A stretch of 64,000 bases of DNA from Corallium rubrum (GCA_964035015.1 OZ036016.1:1585330-1649329), one strand, 5' to 3'. Positions 33,247 through 44,779 are shown, numbered from the stretch's first letter. Notes: generated by a model from the letters alone, not told the origin. Translations and numbers: made by a program.

Positions 33247-33399
33247 ACAAATAAAACATAAAGCTCCGTGCATATGTACTCTTATAAAGGCACGTTTGAC
33301 GTCATTTGAACACGAAAGAAGTTGAGTAGAGGCACGAGGCGATAGCCGAGTGCCTTTACACTTCTTTCGTGTGCACAGGAGCGATATGTTTTATTTGTT
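33247..33399. mobile_element. Hairpin MITE between two AT arrays
   Basis: ACAAATAAAACATA and TATGTTTTATTTGT ends, with ACACGAAAGAAGT/ACTTCTTTCGTGT inside. Confidence 0.6.
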
Positions 33400-33572
33400 T
33401 TATAAAATAAGAAGAGGAAAAATCAAACTAAAAGTGAGGTAGTTTAGGAATTTGGCGGGCTTTTCTGGCCAGCTGACGCCATTCTACGCCATTCTACGTC
33501 ATTCATGATCTATGTTCTCTTATAAATGCACGGAGCCCAGCCAATCAGAGCGTGCGTAGAGGGCACCTTATT

Positions 33573-33576
<4 letters not shown>

Positions 33577-33656
<80 letters not shown>
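33577..33656. repeat. (TA)n microsatellite
   Basis: Pure TA run of about 78 bp. Confidence 0.95.
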
Positions 33657-33657
<1 letters not shown>

Positions 33658-33834
33658 CAATATAAAGTTAATTGAAAGGTCGCAAGAATTAGCCAAGAGT
33701 AATTGCGTACAGGAGCCCAAGGGTCGCAAGAACGAAAGGGCTAATTTTCCGGGGGCACTTACTTTAAAAATGGCGGACTGGTCCGTGCGCATAAAAATAA
33801 TGGCACACTTTCGCGAGTCGGACTTCTGGTTAAT

Positions 33835-34050
33835 CTTTATTCTGTGACAGAGTACTTAATATTCTTTCCCCCAGTACTTAATATTCTTTCAGATTGCTTA
33901 TGTCAGTCAACTTTGGGATTGGGAACAAGTTCTAAGGTCGCAATGCGTCATATGTTCCACTACGTAAGATGGCGGCGACTGGCACGAAATGTTTGACTGC
34001 TGGCCATAGGGAATGGCCTATCCAGTTTATATACAGATCAGTGAATTACA
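33835..34050. repeat. Dispersed repeat R3, inverted copy of 8190-8420
   Basis: Contains AAGATGGCGGCGACTGGCAC. It ends about 80 bp from the donor of TRADD-N exon B. Confidence 0.65.
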
Positions 34051-34132
34051 TTCCTTTGCGTTAGGATTGTTATTGACGCGTCGTTATTTCGGGCTCGATG
34101 AGCACTCTACTAATTTTAGTAGTATTTCTTAC

Positions 34133-34646
34133 CTCAGTTTTTCCACGTGAGTTTTCACTTTTTCTTCATCTCTAATCTTGACAGTCAACTTGTCGTCGAA
34201 GCGGAGGTTTTTGATTTTTTCTTCTAAACTTTCTTTGAATTTAACGGGCAGACTTTCGTGGAAGACAGTCATTGTTGTAGCCGTTTCTGTCGTCGGTTTT
34301 GTAGTCAATTTTACAATTTCTTCTGCCAAAGACTTCTCTAGTTTGCCTGATTTGTAGTCATCGTAGAATCGTAAAAAGCTTTTGGGTGTCAGGAAGCGGA
34401 GTTTAACAATGAGCGAACCATTTTGAATGTCTTCAATTACCGGTTCATCGTGTGGAAACTGGGGATGTCTCAAAGCATTGCGAATAGGCTCCCGGAAGAT
34501 ATATAACACGCCGACTATACCAGCAGCAGCCACAGTAACCATTCCTAATCGTTCGCCGGTAATCTCAATCTCAACCCGCATAGTACCGTCAGAAAGTACC
34601 TCAAAGACAACGCCAGCCATTTTTCTGAAGGTTATTTCTATACGAC
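34133..34646 (-). CDS. TRADD-N-like domain exon, copy B
   Basis: It is paralogous to 1178-1694, with the same acceptor position (AAG|GTCG at 34647) and donor (GAG|GTAAG at 34133). It is 514 bp versus 517; the 3-bp difference falls just after the ATG at 34620. It encodes MAGVVFEVLSDGTMRVEIE, a hydrophobic segment (LGMVTVAAAGIVGVLYIF), then NGSLIVKLRFLTPKSFLRFY, YKSGKLEKSLAEEIVKL and LPVKFKESLEEKIKNLRFDD. The pattern matches the TRADD N-terminal domain, which in animals binds TRAF-type adaptors in death-receptor signalling. Both copies remain open with mostly conservative differences, which suggests they are, or recently were, under selection. Other exons are not found within about 3 kb on either side. 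Confidence 0.62.
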
Positions 34647-35021
34647 CTTGAGTTGAAACAAATTAATTTGAGTCAAAACTAACGTAAATGTTTTAAAATT
34701 TTCATACGCAGAAAAGTAATATATTGACTAATACACATAGAGGAAATTACACGATGGTGCAAGAATATATGGATACGATTTTATCTTCGAGTTGTAAAAA
34801 CACTATGTGTAGGGAGTGTAGGGAATGAATAAAATATTGTTTTCACCACGAGAAAAAAAATCATATCTTGCTTAATATCGATATAGTAAAGTACCATAGT
34901 GACTAATATATATATATATAGGAATATATATAGGAATTACTTACACATGAATATTTTATTGGATAACTTTTATAAAAGGTGGACAACGCCTTAAAATATT
35001 TATAATTTCATTGTGTTTTTA

Positions 35022-35062
35022 CTGATGTAGGCCGAATGGTCGAAACGTTTATTATTAATAAA
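35022..35062 (+). ncRNA. Degenerate hammerhead-like motif
   Basis: CTGATGT (35022-35028) then GGCC-GAAT-GGTC pairing, then GAAACG. The core has a T in place of the required A9, so it is probably inactive. Confidence 0.3.
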
Positions 35063-35198
35063 GGACCAGTATGAAGTTGCCTGTTTCTTTTTCTTCTTCA
35101 TTCTACACAACAATTCTTTGAAAGAACGGCTGTTGAATCCACTAGGATCCTTCAACTGGAAGTCTTCGTTTTGGTATACCAAGCAACTCATTATACTC

Positions 35199-35201
<3 letters not shown>

Positions 35202-35239
<38 letters not shown>
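35202..35239. repeat. (TA)n microsatellite
   Basis: A short TA run bordering the Penelope-type segment. Confidence 0.95.
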
Positions 35240-35242
<3 letters not shown>

Positions 35243-35453
35243 GCAAAATTATTTCATTTCGACAATAAGAAGATTCGAATAACCACTCTTGTTTTTAAAT
35301 AAATAACATTTTATTTAACACACAAACGTTTTCGCTGTTCTTAGCTCTTCAGGTGTGGGGCAATAATAAGTGGTTGGGTTACTTTGATATTACATGTTAA
35401 TTTCGCTCTACTGTTATGTTAATTTAAGATTGTTTGTATACATTCCTTTGAAG

Positions 35454-35454
<1 letters not shown>
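35240..35454 (-). mobile_element. Penelope-type terminal segment between AT arrays
   Basis: It carries the hammerhead at 35358-35317 on the minus strand, opposite to the reverse-transcriptase ORF to its right. It probably belongs to a second, inverted insertion or an inverted terminal segment of the same insertion. Confidence 0.55.
35317..35358 (-). ncRNA. Minimal type I hammerhead ribozyme
   Basis: On the minus strand: stem I CACAC pairs with GTGTG; core CTGAAGA; stem II GCT/AGC with a 6-nt loop; core GAAA; stem III the palindrome AACGTT; then T at the H17 cleavage position. All strictly required core bases are present. A stem III made of a loopless palindrome implies dimeric action, as described for hammerheads in Penelope-like elements. 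Confidence 0.75.

Positions 35455-35525
<71 letters not shown>
35455..35525. repeat. (TA)n microsatellite at the 5' truncation point
   Basis: A pure TA run directly joined to the Penelope-like ORF. Confidence 0.95.
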
Positions 35526-35528
<3 letters not shown>

Positions 35529-37325
35529 CATTCCGCACCATTAACAACGAATGACAACATTAACAACGAATTAAAAACCATCGCTGACGAATTAAAGATC
35601 ACCAATCGACTAGAACCGATGGCGCAATCACAGGCATTTATTTCATTAAAGGACCACAAGGAAGACTTCGAAAACCACACCAAATGTAGACTAATCAACC
35701 CAGCGAAAAGCCAGCTCGGAAAAGTCAGCAAAGTAATTCTTGACGACATTAACACTAAAATCGCACTAAAAACCGGCGCAAACCAATGGCGCAACACGGA
35801 ATCAACCATAGCTTGGTTTAAGAGCATCGAAAACAAGAACAGGCACTCGTTTCTTTCATTTGACATAGTAGAATTCTACCCATCAATCACAGAAGAACTA
35901 CTGGACAACGCAATTTCTTGGGCCCAAGAAATTACTCCCATCACAGATGAACACATTAAAGTGATAAAACACTGCCGGAAATCGGTCTTATTTAACAACG
36001 GCAAAGCATGGATAAAGAAAGAAAGTGAGAGTAATTTCGACGTTACTATGGGCAACTATGATGGAGCGGAGATCTGCGAACTCGTAGGTCTCTTCATATT
36101 GAGCGTCCTAGAAAAGCGATTCGGGAAGAATATTGGTCTCTATAGAGACGACGGCCTCGCTCTCCTCAACACGTGCTCAGGGAGATTAGCAGACAAGGCA
36201 AGAAAAGATCTCACCGACATATTAAAAGATTTCGGGCTAAAAATTACTGCACAAACTAACTTAAAAACCGTAAACTTCCTTGACGTGACTTTCGACCTGA
36301 CAAACGGCACATTCAAACCATACCGCAAACCGAACAACGAGCCACTATACATTCACCGCCAATCCAACCACCCACCTTCTATCCTAAAACAACTCCCCAT
36401 CTCAATAGCTGACAGAATTTCCAAACTATCTTCCGATCAAGAAACCTTTAATACAGCAGCACCAACCTACGAAAACGCCCTCAAGCACAGTAACTTCGAC
36501 GTGACGCTCACCTATAACAACAACAACAACGACGCCGAAACAAACGAAAACAACACAACGACATCTAACCGCAAACGAAACAGGAACAGAAATGTCATTT
36601 GGTACAACCCCCCTTACAGCAAGAACGTAAAGACGAACATAGGACGAAACTTTCTTAACCTCATTGACAAACATTTCCCCCAATCCAACAAATTACATAG
36701 ACTATTCAACCGAAATTCAGTGAAAGTCAGCTATAGCTGTATGGAAAACATCCAGAACACAATCCAGAGACATAACAACCGCATCTTGAAGAACAGAAAT
36801 AACCCGCGCATGAATGTAGAGGAATGCAACTGTCGACAACGCAACAGCCAACAATGCCCAATCCCAGGAAACTGTTTAGCGAAAAGCATAATATATCAAG
36901 CCGAAGCAACCACACATAACGACGGAGAAATCAAGAAATACATCGGTATGACAGCCAACGATTTCAAGCAACGTTATCGCAACCATATAAAATCATTCCG
37001 CAACGAAAAGCACGCAAACGAGACGGAACTTTCAAAGCACGTTTGGAACTTAAAGAGAAAAAAAACCGATTTTGATATAAAATGGTCAATTGTCCGACGC
37101 GCCGCGGCTTACCGAAGTGGTTCCCGAAGATGTAACCTTTGCCTGGAGGAAAAATTAATGATTATGAAGGCCGACAAGAATACTCTTTTAAATAAAAGAT
37201 CGGAAATTTTCGCAAAGTGTCGTCACACAATCAATCACCGATTAAAGAACGTCAACAAACGACCAACAGATAACAACGTCATCAGAACTATTTTTAACTC
37301 GCCAAGTATATTAACGACTAGTTGA
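35526..37325 (+). CDS. Penelope-like element reverse transcriptase with GIY-YIG nuclease, 5' truncated
   Basis: 599 codons remain, ending TAG at 37325. Counting from N (codon 1 at 35526): KDHK near 42 and CRLINPAKS near 54 (fingers); SFDIVEFYPSI near 111 (motif A Asp); MGNYDGAEICELVGLF near 175 (motif B); IGLYRDDGLALL near 204 (motif C, YxDD); VNFLDVTFDL (motif D/E region); VKVSYSCMENI; a Cys cluster CNC...CPIPGNC; IIYQA...KKYIGMT with QRYRNH and a downstream Glu (CLEEKL), i.e. a GIY-YIG endonuclease. The order RT then GIY-YIG is that of canonical endonuclease-bearing Penelope-like elements. The N-terminal part is missing, replaced by the AT array, so the copy cannot be autonomous though the rest is open. 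The frame also runs upstream through the AT array to an ATG at 35394, which is incidental. Confidence 0.85.
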
Positions 37326-37476
37326 AGCCGAACTGTCAGTTGCCTGAAGATCGCTCTTCGCGTGAAACTCAGAGTAGTGACGAAAACATTCTAACTCTTT
37401 TACATATAATACGCTCTACCTCTAATGGTATCGAGCACTCTTGGACCATCCGTCAGCTTTATAACATCCATGTTTA

Positions 37477-37478
<2 letters not shown>
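37326..37478 (+). mobile_element. 3' tail of the Penelope-like element
   Basis: It contains CCTGAAGATCGCTCTTCGCG then TGAAAC (37343-37368), a hammerhead-like motif with CGC/GCG pairing, and GGTATCGAGCACTCTTGG, which matches other termini in the window. It ends at the AT array 37479-37509. Confidence 0.65.

Positions 37479-37509
<31 letters not shown>
37479..37509. repeat. (TA)n microsatellite
   Basis: A short TA run 3' of the Penelope-like element. Confidence 0.9.
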
Positions 37510-37510
<1 letters not shown>

Positions 37511-37559
37511 TTTCATTAAATCTTTCAGAATCTACGCTCATTCAATCGAAAATTGCAGT

Positions 37560-38230
37560 ATTAATGTAAAATATCACAGTTTATTCTGATGAACGGCTCT
37601 CGTCGAAACGTCAGTATTTCATTATCAAAACTATTCTCGGCAGTTTATCACATTTCACTTTGCTCTACCCGAAACACTGCCTACGCAGCACTCTACATTT
37701 TAAAATATAGTAAGGTTTGATATACTGAGCGAAAGGCCTTCGCTCGAAACGTTAGACTCCTACGTTCTCTGTTTCGGCAGTATATCTAACCTTACTATAT
37801 CTCGATTGTTGTTTATACACTGCCTACGCAGCACACTACTTTTATTGCTCTACAGTTTACTCTGATGAAGGACTCCACTTGAAACGTCAGTATTTCGTTA
37901 TCAAAACTATTCTCGGCAGTTTGCCACCTTTTCACTTTGCTCTATCCAAAACGCTGCCTATACCCAGAATTATTTTTTTTTACATCTTGAGACATTCGTG
38001 TTTTGCCGTTGCGTAATGAAATTAGACTTGACAACTGTTGCATGACGGGGCTACAGGTTTGAACTCATTTCTCCAACTTAAGCAGTTCTCAATCAACCCA
38101 ACCCATTGCAGTTGCGGTCATCACAACCTATTTCATACAACTGCAATCGTACGTCGAGGGCTATCCATCATATATGAGGACCAGACTTTGCCTCAAATAG
38201 GAGAATTTTCATTTCTTCTTAATTATACAA
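37560..38230 (+). mobile_element. Penelope pseudo-LTR-like fragments, copy B
   Basis: Two motif copies, CTGATGA at 37586 and 37862, each followed by GAAACGTCAGTATTTC. A hairpin between them (37708-37800) has AAGGTTTGATATACTG/CAGTATATCTAACCTT arms. Sequence right of 37862 matches 3160-3530. Confidence 0.6.
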
Positions 38231-38861
38231 AATATTTTCGTCGCTTAAACGATTAATAATTGACAAACGTAATAGAATCAAAAGTTTTAATCATTGTTAG
38301 AAAAACATTGAGATTATTAATATATAAGTCATTAATTATTATAAACCAAATTATCTATTTGCTCTGCGCTTACCAATCTCTGCTACTTTCTAAGCTTGTA
38401 GACGGTAAACTATTTAGCTATCAAAATTATAGGTAGCCTAAATACAACGTCTAATACAAGTGAAAGGATTTAGAATATATATATATAACTTGAAAGGAAA
38501 TACATACAGATCTTTCCCCCTCTTGTTCCAAAGCAGAAGTTTGACTTTTTTTTCTTCCTGGAGCAATTTTACAGTAGCAGTGCAAACGATGCTGTCACAT
38601 ATAAGGGATGGGCGCAATGACACTTCGAATCTCGCAGAGTTGGTAATTAAAAGCTATACATGTAGATATGGAATTTTTTGTTTCTTTTATAGAAGTAGAC
38701 TGCTGCGTTCATTGTCTTGATTCTTAAAACTTGTGAGAGTTTCTGGCATCCGGAATATCGCACATTTTTGTTTTATAGCATCTAAGATTCTATAGATATA
38801 CATTTAGAAACGATAAAAAGGATTAGAAAAGGCACGCCCAGGTCTACATATATCTACTGTG

Positions 38862-39640
38862 TTGACCCTTTGACTCTTAAGCACGCACGTAGACGCCTTT
38901 TAGTATTTTACTGTGGCTAACGACAGAGTGTTTTACTGTGGCTAACGACAGAGTATTTTACTGTGGCTAACGACAGAGTATTTTACTGTGGCTAATGACA
39001 GAGTATTTTACTGTGGCTAACGACAGAGTATTTTACTGTGGCTAACGACAGAGTATTCTACTGTGGCTAACGACAGAGTATTCTACTGTGGCTAACGACA
39101 GAGTATTCTACTGTGGCTAACGACAGAGTATTTTACTGTGGCTAACGACAGAGTATTCTACTGTGGCTAACGACAGAGTATTCTACTGTGGCTAACGACA
39201 GAGTATTTTACTGTGGCTAACGACAGAGTATTTTACTGTGGCTAACGACAGAGTATTTTACTGTGGCTAACGACAGAGTATTTTACTGTGGCTAATGACA
39301 GAGTATTTTACTGTGGCTAACGACAGAGTATTCTACTGTGGCTAACGACAGAGTATTCTACTGTGGCTAACGACAGAGTATTTTACTGTGGCTAACGACA
39401 GAGTATTCTACTGTGGCTAACGACAGAGTATTTTACTGTGGCTAACGACAGAGTATTTTACTGTGGCTAACGTCAGATATTCAAGGATAGATATACTTGT
39501 GGCAAAAGGTGACAAATGAACCTGCACAAAGGAAACTCTGATGAAGGCCTTAGTCAACAGGTCGGAAGCTCAGCATTCAAAATACTCTGTCGTTAGCCAG
39601 AGTAAAACATCACATACGTGCTTAGGAGTCAAAGGATTAA
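38862..39640. mobile_element. TTAA-type MITE carrying a 25-bp minisatellite, copy B
   Basis: Left end TTGACCCTTTGACTCTTAAG (TTAA mutated to TTGA), right end AGTCAAAGGATTAA. The layout is the same as 4123-4801, but the array is longer. Confidence 0.65.
38900..39472. repeat. 25-bp minisatellite, copy B
   Basis: About 23 units of GAGTATTTTACTGTGGCTAA plus CGACA, with a T/C variant (TATTTTAC or TATTCTAC). It is more homogeneous than copy A, and the CGCCA variant is absent. Confidence 0.95.
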
Positions 39641-40144
39641 ACGCTGTGGATGCATACATGCACGCCTGGGCGTGCCCTTTTTAGCCTTTTTATCGTTTTT
39701 AAATGTATACCTATAGAACCTATTGAACAAAAAAACATTTTTCCGGATGCCAGAAACTCTCACAAGGTCTAAGAATCAAAACAATAAACACAGCAGTCTA
39801 CTTTGTACAATTAACAGAAAATTCCGTACATGTGGTTTTTAATAACCAACTCTGTGAGGTTCGAAGTGCCACTGTGCCCTGCTGGTGTAAAATTTCTCCC
39901 GGAAGAAGAAAAAGTCAAACTTCTGCTTAGAGACAAGAGGGGGAAATATATCTGTATGTATTTCCTTTCAAGTTCTATTTACTAAAACCTTTTACTTGTA
40001 TCAACGTTGTATTTACGTATAATTTTGATAGCTAAATAGTTTACCATCTACAAGCTTAGGCAGAGATTGGTAACCGCTGAGCAAATAGAGAATTAATTTA
40101 GTTTATAATTAATGACCTTCTTATAATCTCACTGTTTATCTAAC

Positions 40145-40360
40145 AATACACGACTTTCGAATCTCAGTTCTGAATCGGGGTAAAACTCATTTCAATTCAT
40201 AACATCAAGCAAAGACTGGTTATATTAATTTGCATTGCATTTAAATTTCCGAACTCGATTATACCGAGACGTCAGCTAGATGTTATGAAATGAAATGGGT
40301 TTTATCCCGACTCCGAACGCGTCATTCTGATGCGCAGTTGAGATTCGAAAGTCATGTATG
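40145..40360. mobile_element. Inverted-repeat element
   Basis: The arms ACTTTCGAATCTCA/TGAGATTCGAAAGT and GTAAAACTCATTTCA/TGAAATGGGTTTTAT enclose about 60 bp. Confidence 0.6.
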
Positions 40361-41259
40361 ATTCAAACGCTTGAGTCTCCCTGCGATAACTTAGGGATCA
40401 AACTTTCCCAAATCGTTGCTGGAATTGCGCCGCTTGCGTCATCTAGGATTAATTCGCACTTAGAAAGAGTTTTCCTAAAAGTATATATGTATCAATGCCA
40501 AAGTTATGCAGTATATGTGAACACCAAAGTTATATGTAAGAATGCCAAAAGTATGTACAATTGAACATGGTGATGCTAACTTGATATATAGCATGAGCAG
40601 TGCTGTTGATAATGCTGTTGCGGCCTTTAAAATGAATGACTTCAGGTATCGTTATGCCAGATCTGTGAACACCATCTAAACAGTTTATTAACAATAACTA
40701 AAATATTAAAGTGTAATATGTACACAAAATGTCACAATACCGTACGTATAGTTCGAGATATAGTTAAAGCAATATCATGGTGGCTTTCAGTATATGAATT
40801 CCATGTTGTCCCAATCTAGGTTGTCCATGCATGTAAGTTTATAATAATAGTCAATAAAAAAATTATTCTTTGTAAAACAAGTGAGTGTGCTTTCTAACTA
40901 GCTTTGCCCATTGCGCATGCCCAGTAGCCCGAGTTAACCCCTAGCCTGCGTCTTTTTGGAATTAAATTCGTCTAAATTAAATTCGTCTATTGTGCGACGT
41001 TTAGCGCAGGCCTTAGAATAACTTGATATACCTGTGGCGTTATGCCGTGATAATGCGCGAATCACGAATATATCGTACTTGACGTACGTTGGAGTTTTAT
41101 AAGGAACGAGGCAACATTGTGACATACTTGTGGCATAAGTGTCTACCGTCTACATCGTCTGATATCGATCCGTGACCATATGCAACGCCCTTTTACCGAT
41201 CGTTACTATAGGGTGGGGGTTGGAGTATGGGGTTGAACAGCTAACCTGGCACACTAGTG
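40361..41259. other. Gene-free stretch
   Basis: AT-rich sequence; no convincing ORF or repeat is seen. Confidence 0.45.
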
Positions 41260-41360
41260 TTAACACTTTGAAGCCTGACGACGAGTTTTTAAGGTTTATT
41301 CTGGCTAACGCCAGCCGATTTTATTCAGCGCAGGGAGAGGTCCAGGCCTCAAAGTGTTGA
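41260..41360. mobile_element. Short TTAA-type MITE with a single minisatellite-like unit
   Basis: It begins TTAACACTTTGAAGCCTGAC and ends CAGGCCTCAAAGTGTTGA. The interior has TTCTGGCTAACGCCAG next to GATTTTATT, close to one unit of the 25-bp minisatellite in the two long MITEs. Confidence 0.6.
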
Positions 41361-41364
41361 CGAC

Positions 41365-41520
41365 CTAGCTTATATACGTTAACCTGACCCATTAATTGTC
41401 TAGCTTATACACTAACCTGACCCACTAGCTGACTAGCGTGTTTACTGCCTAGCTTATACAATATAACCTGACCCATTAGCGTGTTTATCGCCTAGCATAT
41501 ACGCTAACGTGACTCACCAG
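41365..41520. repeat. Short tandem repeat
   Basis: Imperfect units of about 45-60 bp built on CTAGCTTATACACTAACCTG and ACCCACTAG. Confidence 0.6.
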
Positions 41521-43370
41521 TGTGTTTAATGTGGTTAAATATAGTATATATATATTTAAGCGAAGTTAACTGCTGATGTAGTTGGCCTGCGGTTCCCCTT
41601 ATTAGGGGAGTCCCTAACGTCACGTACATTTAGGGGGTTTCCCGCGCATTCGAGATTCATTGAGCGTCTGTTGCTTTGCTGCAAGTAGCGTCTTGCTCAG
41701 CTTGTGCTCTGAAACTAGGGTTTCTTTGCCCTTTGTTGGCCGTGCTTCGTCGCTTGATATGCTGCCTTAGATAAAGGCTGCTGGAATGTCACATCCACAA
41801 TTTGAAGAACAGTCTGACAAACTTCAATTTACCCAATTCGGGTCACACTCACAAACCTTTGCCAGTGAAACGCTAAAACTCGCCAAGCCAAAAATACACT
41901 CGCATTTTGCGAGATTGCGAGCGGCAAATTCGAGCCTTGTGCATGTATAAACGCTATCGCTATCGATGTAACGGTGCATTCAACTGATCGGTGCGATCCT
42001 AAACATCTACAGCAAACCGACACAACGCCGGACGTGGGCGCCACAGTGCCCTCTGTCCCAAGACGTGCATATAACCGAAGAATCAGGGGTACCATTCGCC
42101 TCATGCTCCAACCAGGCCAGGCAATATTAGGTAAATCGAACGACTACACCTTTTTCAGGTCAAATTCAGAAACTTCCAAACGAACTTCAGATAATTCAGA
42201 TCAATTTCAGAACTTTCCAAGTGAATTTCAGATAATTCAAGTGAATTTCAGAAATTTCCAAATGATATTCAGATTTTCCAAATGATATTCAGACATTTCC
42301 AAATGATATTCAGACATTCCCAAAATGAAGCGAGAGGCTTGCACAGTAAATAGTTCGGAGCAGCTGAGGGAACACATATACCTTTTTTGCCCTGCATTAC
42401 TCAATAAAAAACATTCAAGTGCACTTACTGAAATAAAAATAGCACTTTATGTAATCAATGCTATTGATATGTTACAGAAGCGGTATTGAATGTCGTTTCG
42501 CGCTAATAATAAAGTGATGTTGTTATTTCAACGAGTGCAATTGAATGTTTTTTATTGAGTAATGCAGGGCAAAAAAGGTATATGTGTTCCCTCAGCTGAT
42601 CCGAACTATTTACTGTGCAAGCCTCTCGCTTCATTTCGGAAATGTCTGAATATCATTTGGAAATGTCTGAAATTCATTTGAAAATGTCTGAATATCATTT
42701 GGAAAATTTGAATATCATTTGGAAATGTCTGAAATTCATGTGGACAATCTGAATATCATTTGGAAGTGTCTGAAATTCGTTTGGAAGTTTCTGAATTTGA
42801 CCTGAAAAAGGTGTAGGCTCACCTGGTAAATTATCTAAATTATGGCGTCCAACGACTTAACAAAATTTTGGTCTTACGAACTCGTACGCCAGAGCGGAAC
42901 AGTACCGATATCTGAACGGCTAGCATGCTACGAGTTGGTCAAACATACAAACGCTTAGCCCATAAACACAAGCAGATTGAACAGCGCCGAGCCAGAATAA
43001 ACAGTCTCCTTCGATAAGGCGATAGCTCAAAAAACGCAACGAACAAGCTGTTGGGGAACTGCAAAAAAAACAAACACCAAGGACCAAGTAGCGGTCTGTG
43101 TACAACAAAATTCTCCGGTAATAACTGTGGAGAGAACAAACGACTGAACAAGCCACGTAAATGAAGACAAGCAAGCTAGCGGCAACAGCAGCGTATAACA
43201 TTGCAGCAAATCGCTGAGACGCGACAAATTGATAATTTAAGCACAACGATGGTATAATGAACCAGAGCTAAAAACACCTGAAAGCTAAGCTACAATGTAC
43301 AAACCGTAAACCGGCACAAACCGGACGGAGTGAAGAGCCAGTTGAGCCAAATTCTAAGCCGAGCAGCTTA
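41521..43370. repeat. Duplicated block, copy 1 (rearranged)
   Basis: 41521-41765 matches 62105-61861 inverted. 41772-42144 plus 42816-43370 matches 60941-61870 direct. The inverted piece thus sits at the other end of the block compared with copy 2. Remnants of a reading frame MASNDLTNFG and a basic AHKHKQIEQRRARIN stretch appear in both copies, broken by frameshifts. The family is not recognised. Confidence 0.65.
42145..42815. mobile_element. 671-bp MITE with repeat-built arms
   Basis: It begins TACACCTTTTTCAGGTCAAA and ends with the exact complement. Each arm is a ladder of about 21-bp units (GGAAATGTCTGAATATCATTT or its complement). The duplicate block lacks it at about 61338, which defines an empty site. 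Confidence 0.85.
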
Positions 43371-43830
43371 GCTTATGAATAATATTCTATAAATTAATAT
43401 TATATTATACTGTATGCTAATGAGTCCTCACTCAGTGTTTCATGGGAGTCAGCTCTCCGCTGTTCGGTTTCAATATTTACTGCAGTCAGTGAGACTGAGT
43501 CAAGTCTGACAGTCGCTTTCCATATTAAATACATTTTGAGTTTAGACTAGTCTCTTTCTCTCGTTTATGCTTTTTACAGTATAGTATTACTAAGCGCTTC
43601 TCGGTTGTATTTATGTTTAATTGTGTATCTAATTACAATACGTTATCTTAAATATATACAAAACGATCTTCCAAGATGGCTTTAACTTGCTCTCAGAATG
43701 CGGGAAATGAGTTTTTAGAGGTCCTAATTTTCAAAATGTTCCGGGGGGGGGGCATGCCCCCGTACCCCCCTACATGGAGTGAACCACGCCATGCGTGCAA
43801 CAGTCAAATATTTTCCTAGATCCGCCCCTG
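43371..43830. other. Gene-free stretch with dispersed repeat
   Basis: 43725-43780 shares the GGGGGGCATGCCC repeat with 17360-17400. Otherwise nothing is recognised. Confidence 0.45.
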
Positions 43831-44490
43831 GTTCGGACTTCGATTTTAGCTCAGTTATTCTATTCCTGGCTTGGCTCGTCTTCCAGACACTGCGATAGTT
43901 GAAGCTTGATTCACGTTATTCCGTATTGCCTGTTGCTAGGCCTGGGTTCGCAGGCCATGATTATACCGTTTATTCTCCACTTGCATGTGTTGTCCTTTAG
44001 CTCGATTTGCTGGGTTCTTGTTATTAAACGATTACTTAGCTGTCGCCTGTTCTTGGGCTATTGCTTGCTACCTCTTATTTAGCTCGTAAACAACTCCATA
44101 TTTGGAGGGTTGTTTGATTTAGTCCGGTCTGATCATTCTAATTGGCTTGCTCGCAGACTTTCTGTCGTCGGCACTTATTGTTATCACATTCGGTTCTCGG
44201 ATAGTTAGATGGGGGGGGGGGGGTGGGCTAGGGTAGCTGCATGGTGGGGTAATGATTATAGGTTATCTTGTTAAGGTGTGCGCAGCTTTAATGCGGTTTC
44301 TAGTCTTTATGGTTAGCCTCTAGCTTAGCATCCGGATTCTTGCCAATTCTTGGCATGTTGCAACCGGTAATTCAAATGCCAGTTAGCCGTATAGCCTATA
44401 CTCAATAGTAGCATGGTAGCACCTTTCCTTTGCTTATGTTCCCGCGTCGAACACGTCAAGAATGAGTACTTGAATGATTAATGTTAGCTT

Positions 44491-44727
44491 TAATCTCCGC
44501 AATCTCGTTCCCAGAGCCCACGTTCCCCTTACCCAGCGGGCGGGAAACGAGAGGCTCTGGGATAATCCGTTCACGCCATCACAGGACTCTTGTTATCCGT
44601 CAGAAGAGTTATATAGAGTTCATTGTGTTCATCAGCCAATGAAATATCGATGTGAAATGGATTATCCCAGAGTCTCTCGTTTCCCGGGTGGGGAACGTGG
44701 GCTCTGGGAACGAGATTGTAATCTCCG
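44491..44727. mobile_element. 219-bp MITE with 9-bp target duplication
   Basis: Element 44500-44718: ends CAATCTCGTTCCCAGAGCCC and complement. It is flanked by TAATCTCCG on both sides. The mirror DIRS copy has a single TAATCTCCG at 54729-54737 and no insert. A 9-bp duplication is typical of Mutator-like elements. Confidence 0.88.
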
Positions 44728-44779
44728 TATAAACAACAGATACAAGCTTCTTGCGCACAGTCAGGACCTACGTGATTGT

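Larger units (their letters stand above)
38240..40140. mobile_element. Foldback element with internal TTAA MITE, copy B
   Basis: Left arm about 38240-38861 and right arm about 39641-40135 are inverted copies (e.g. TGCCAGAAACTCTCACAAG and its complement; TACCATCTACAAGCTTA). They enclose the MITE at 38862-39640. This copy is more complete than that at 3540-4895. Confidence 0.7.

Noticed and set aside
42920-43246. 108-codon minus ORF, also present at 61437-61760
   Set aside because: It lies in a duplicated repeat block, the two copies differ by frameshifts, and it has no recognisable domain.
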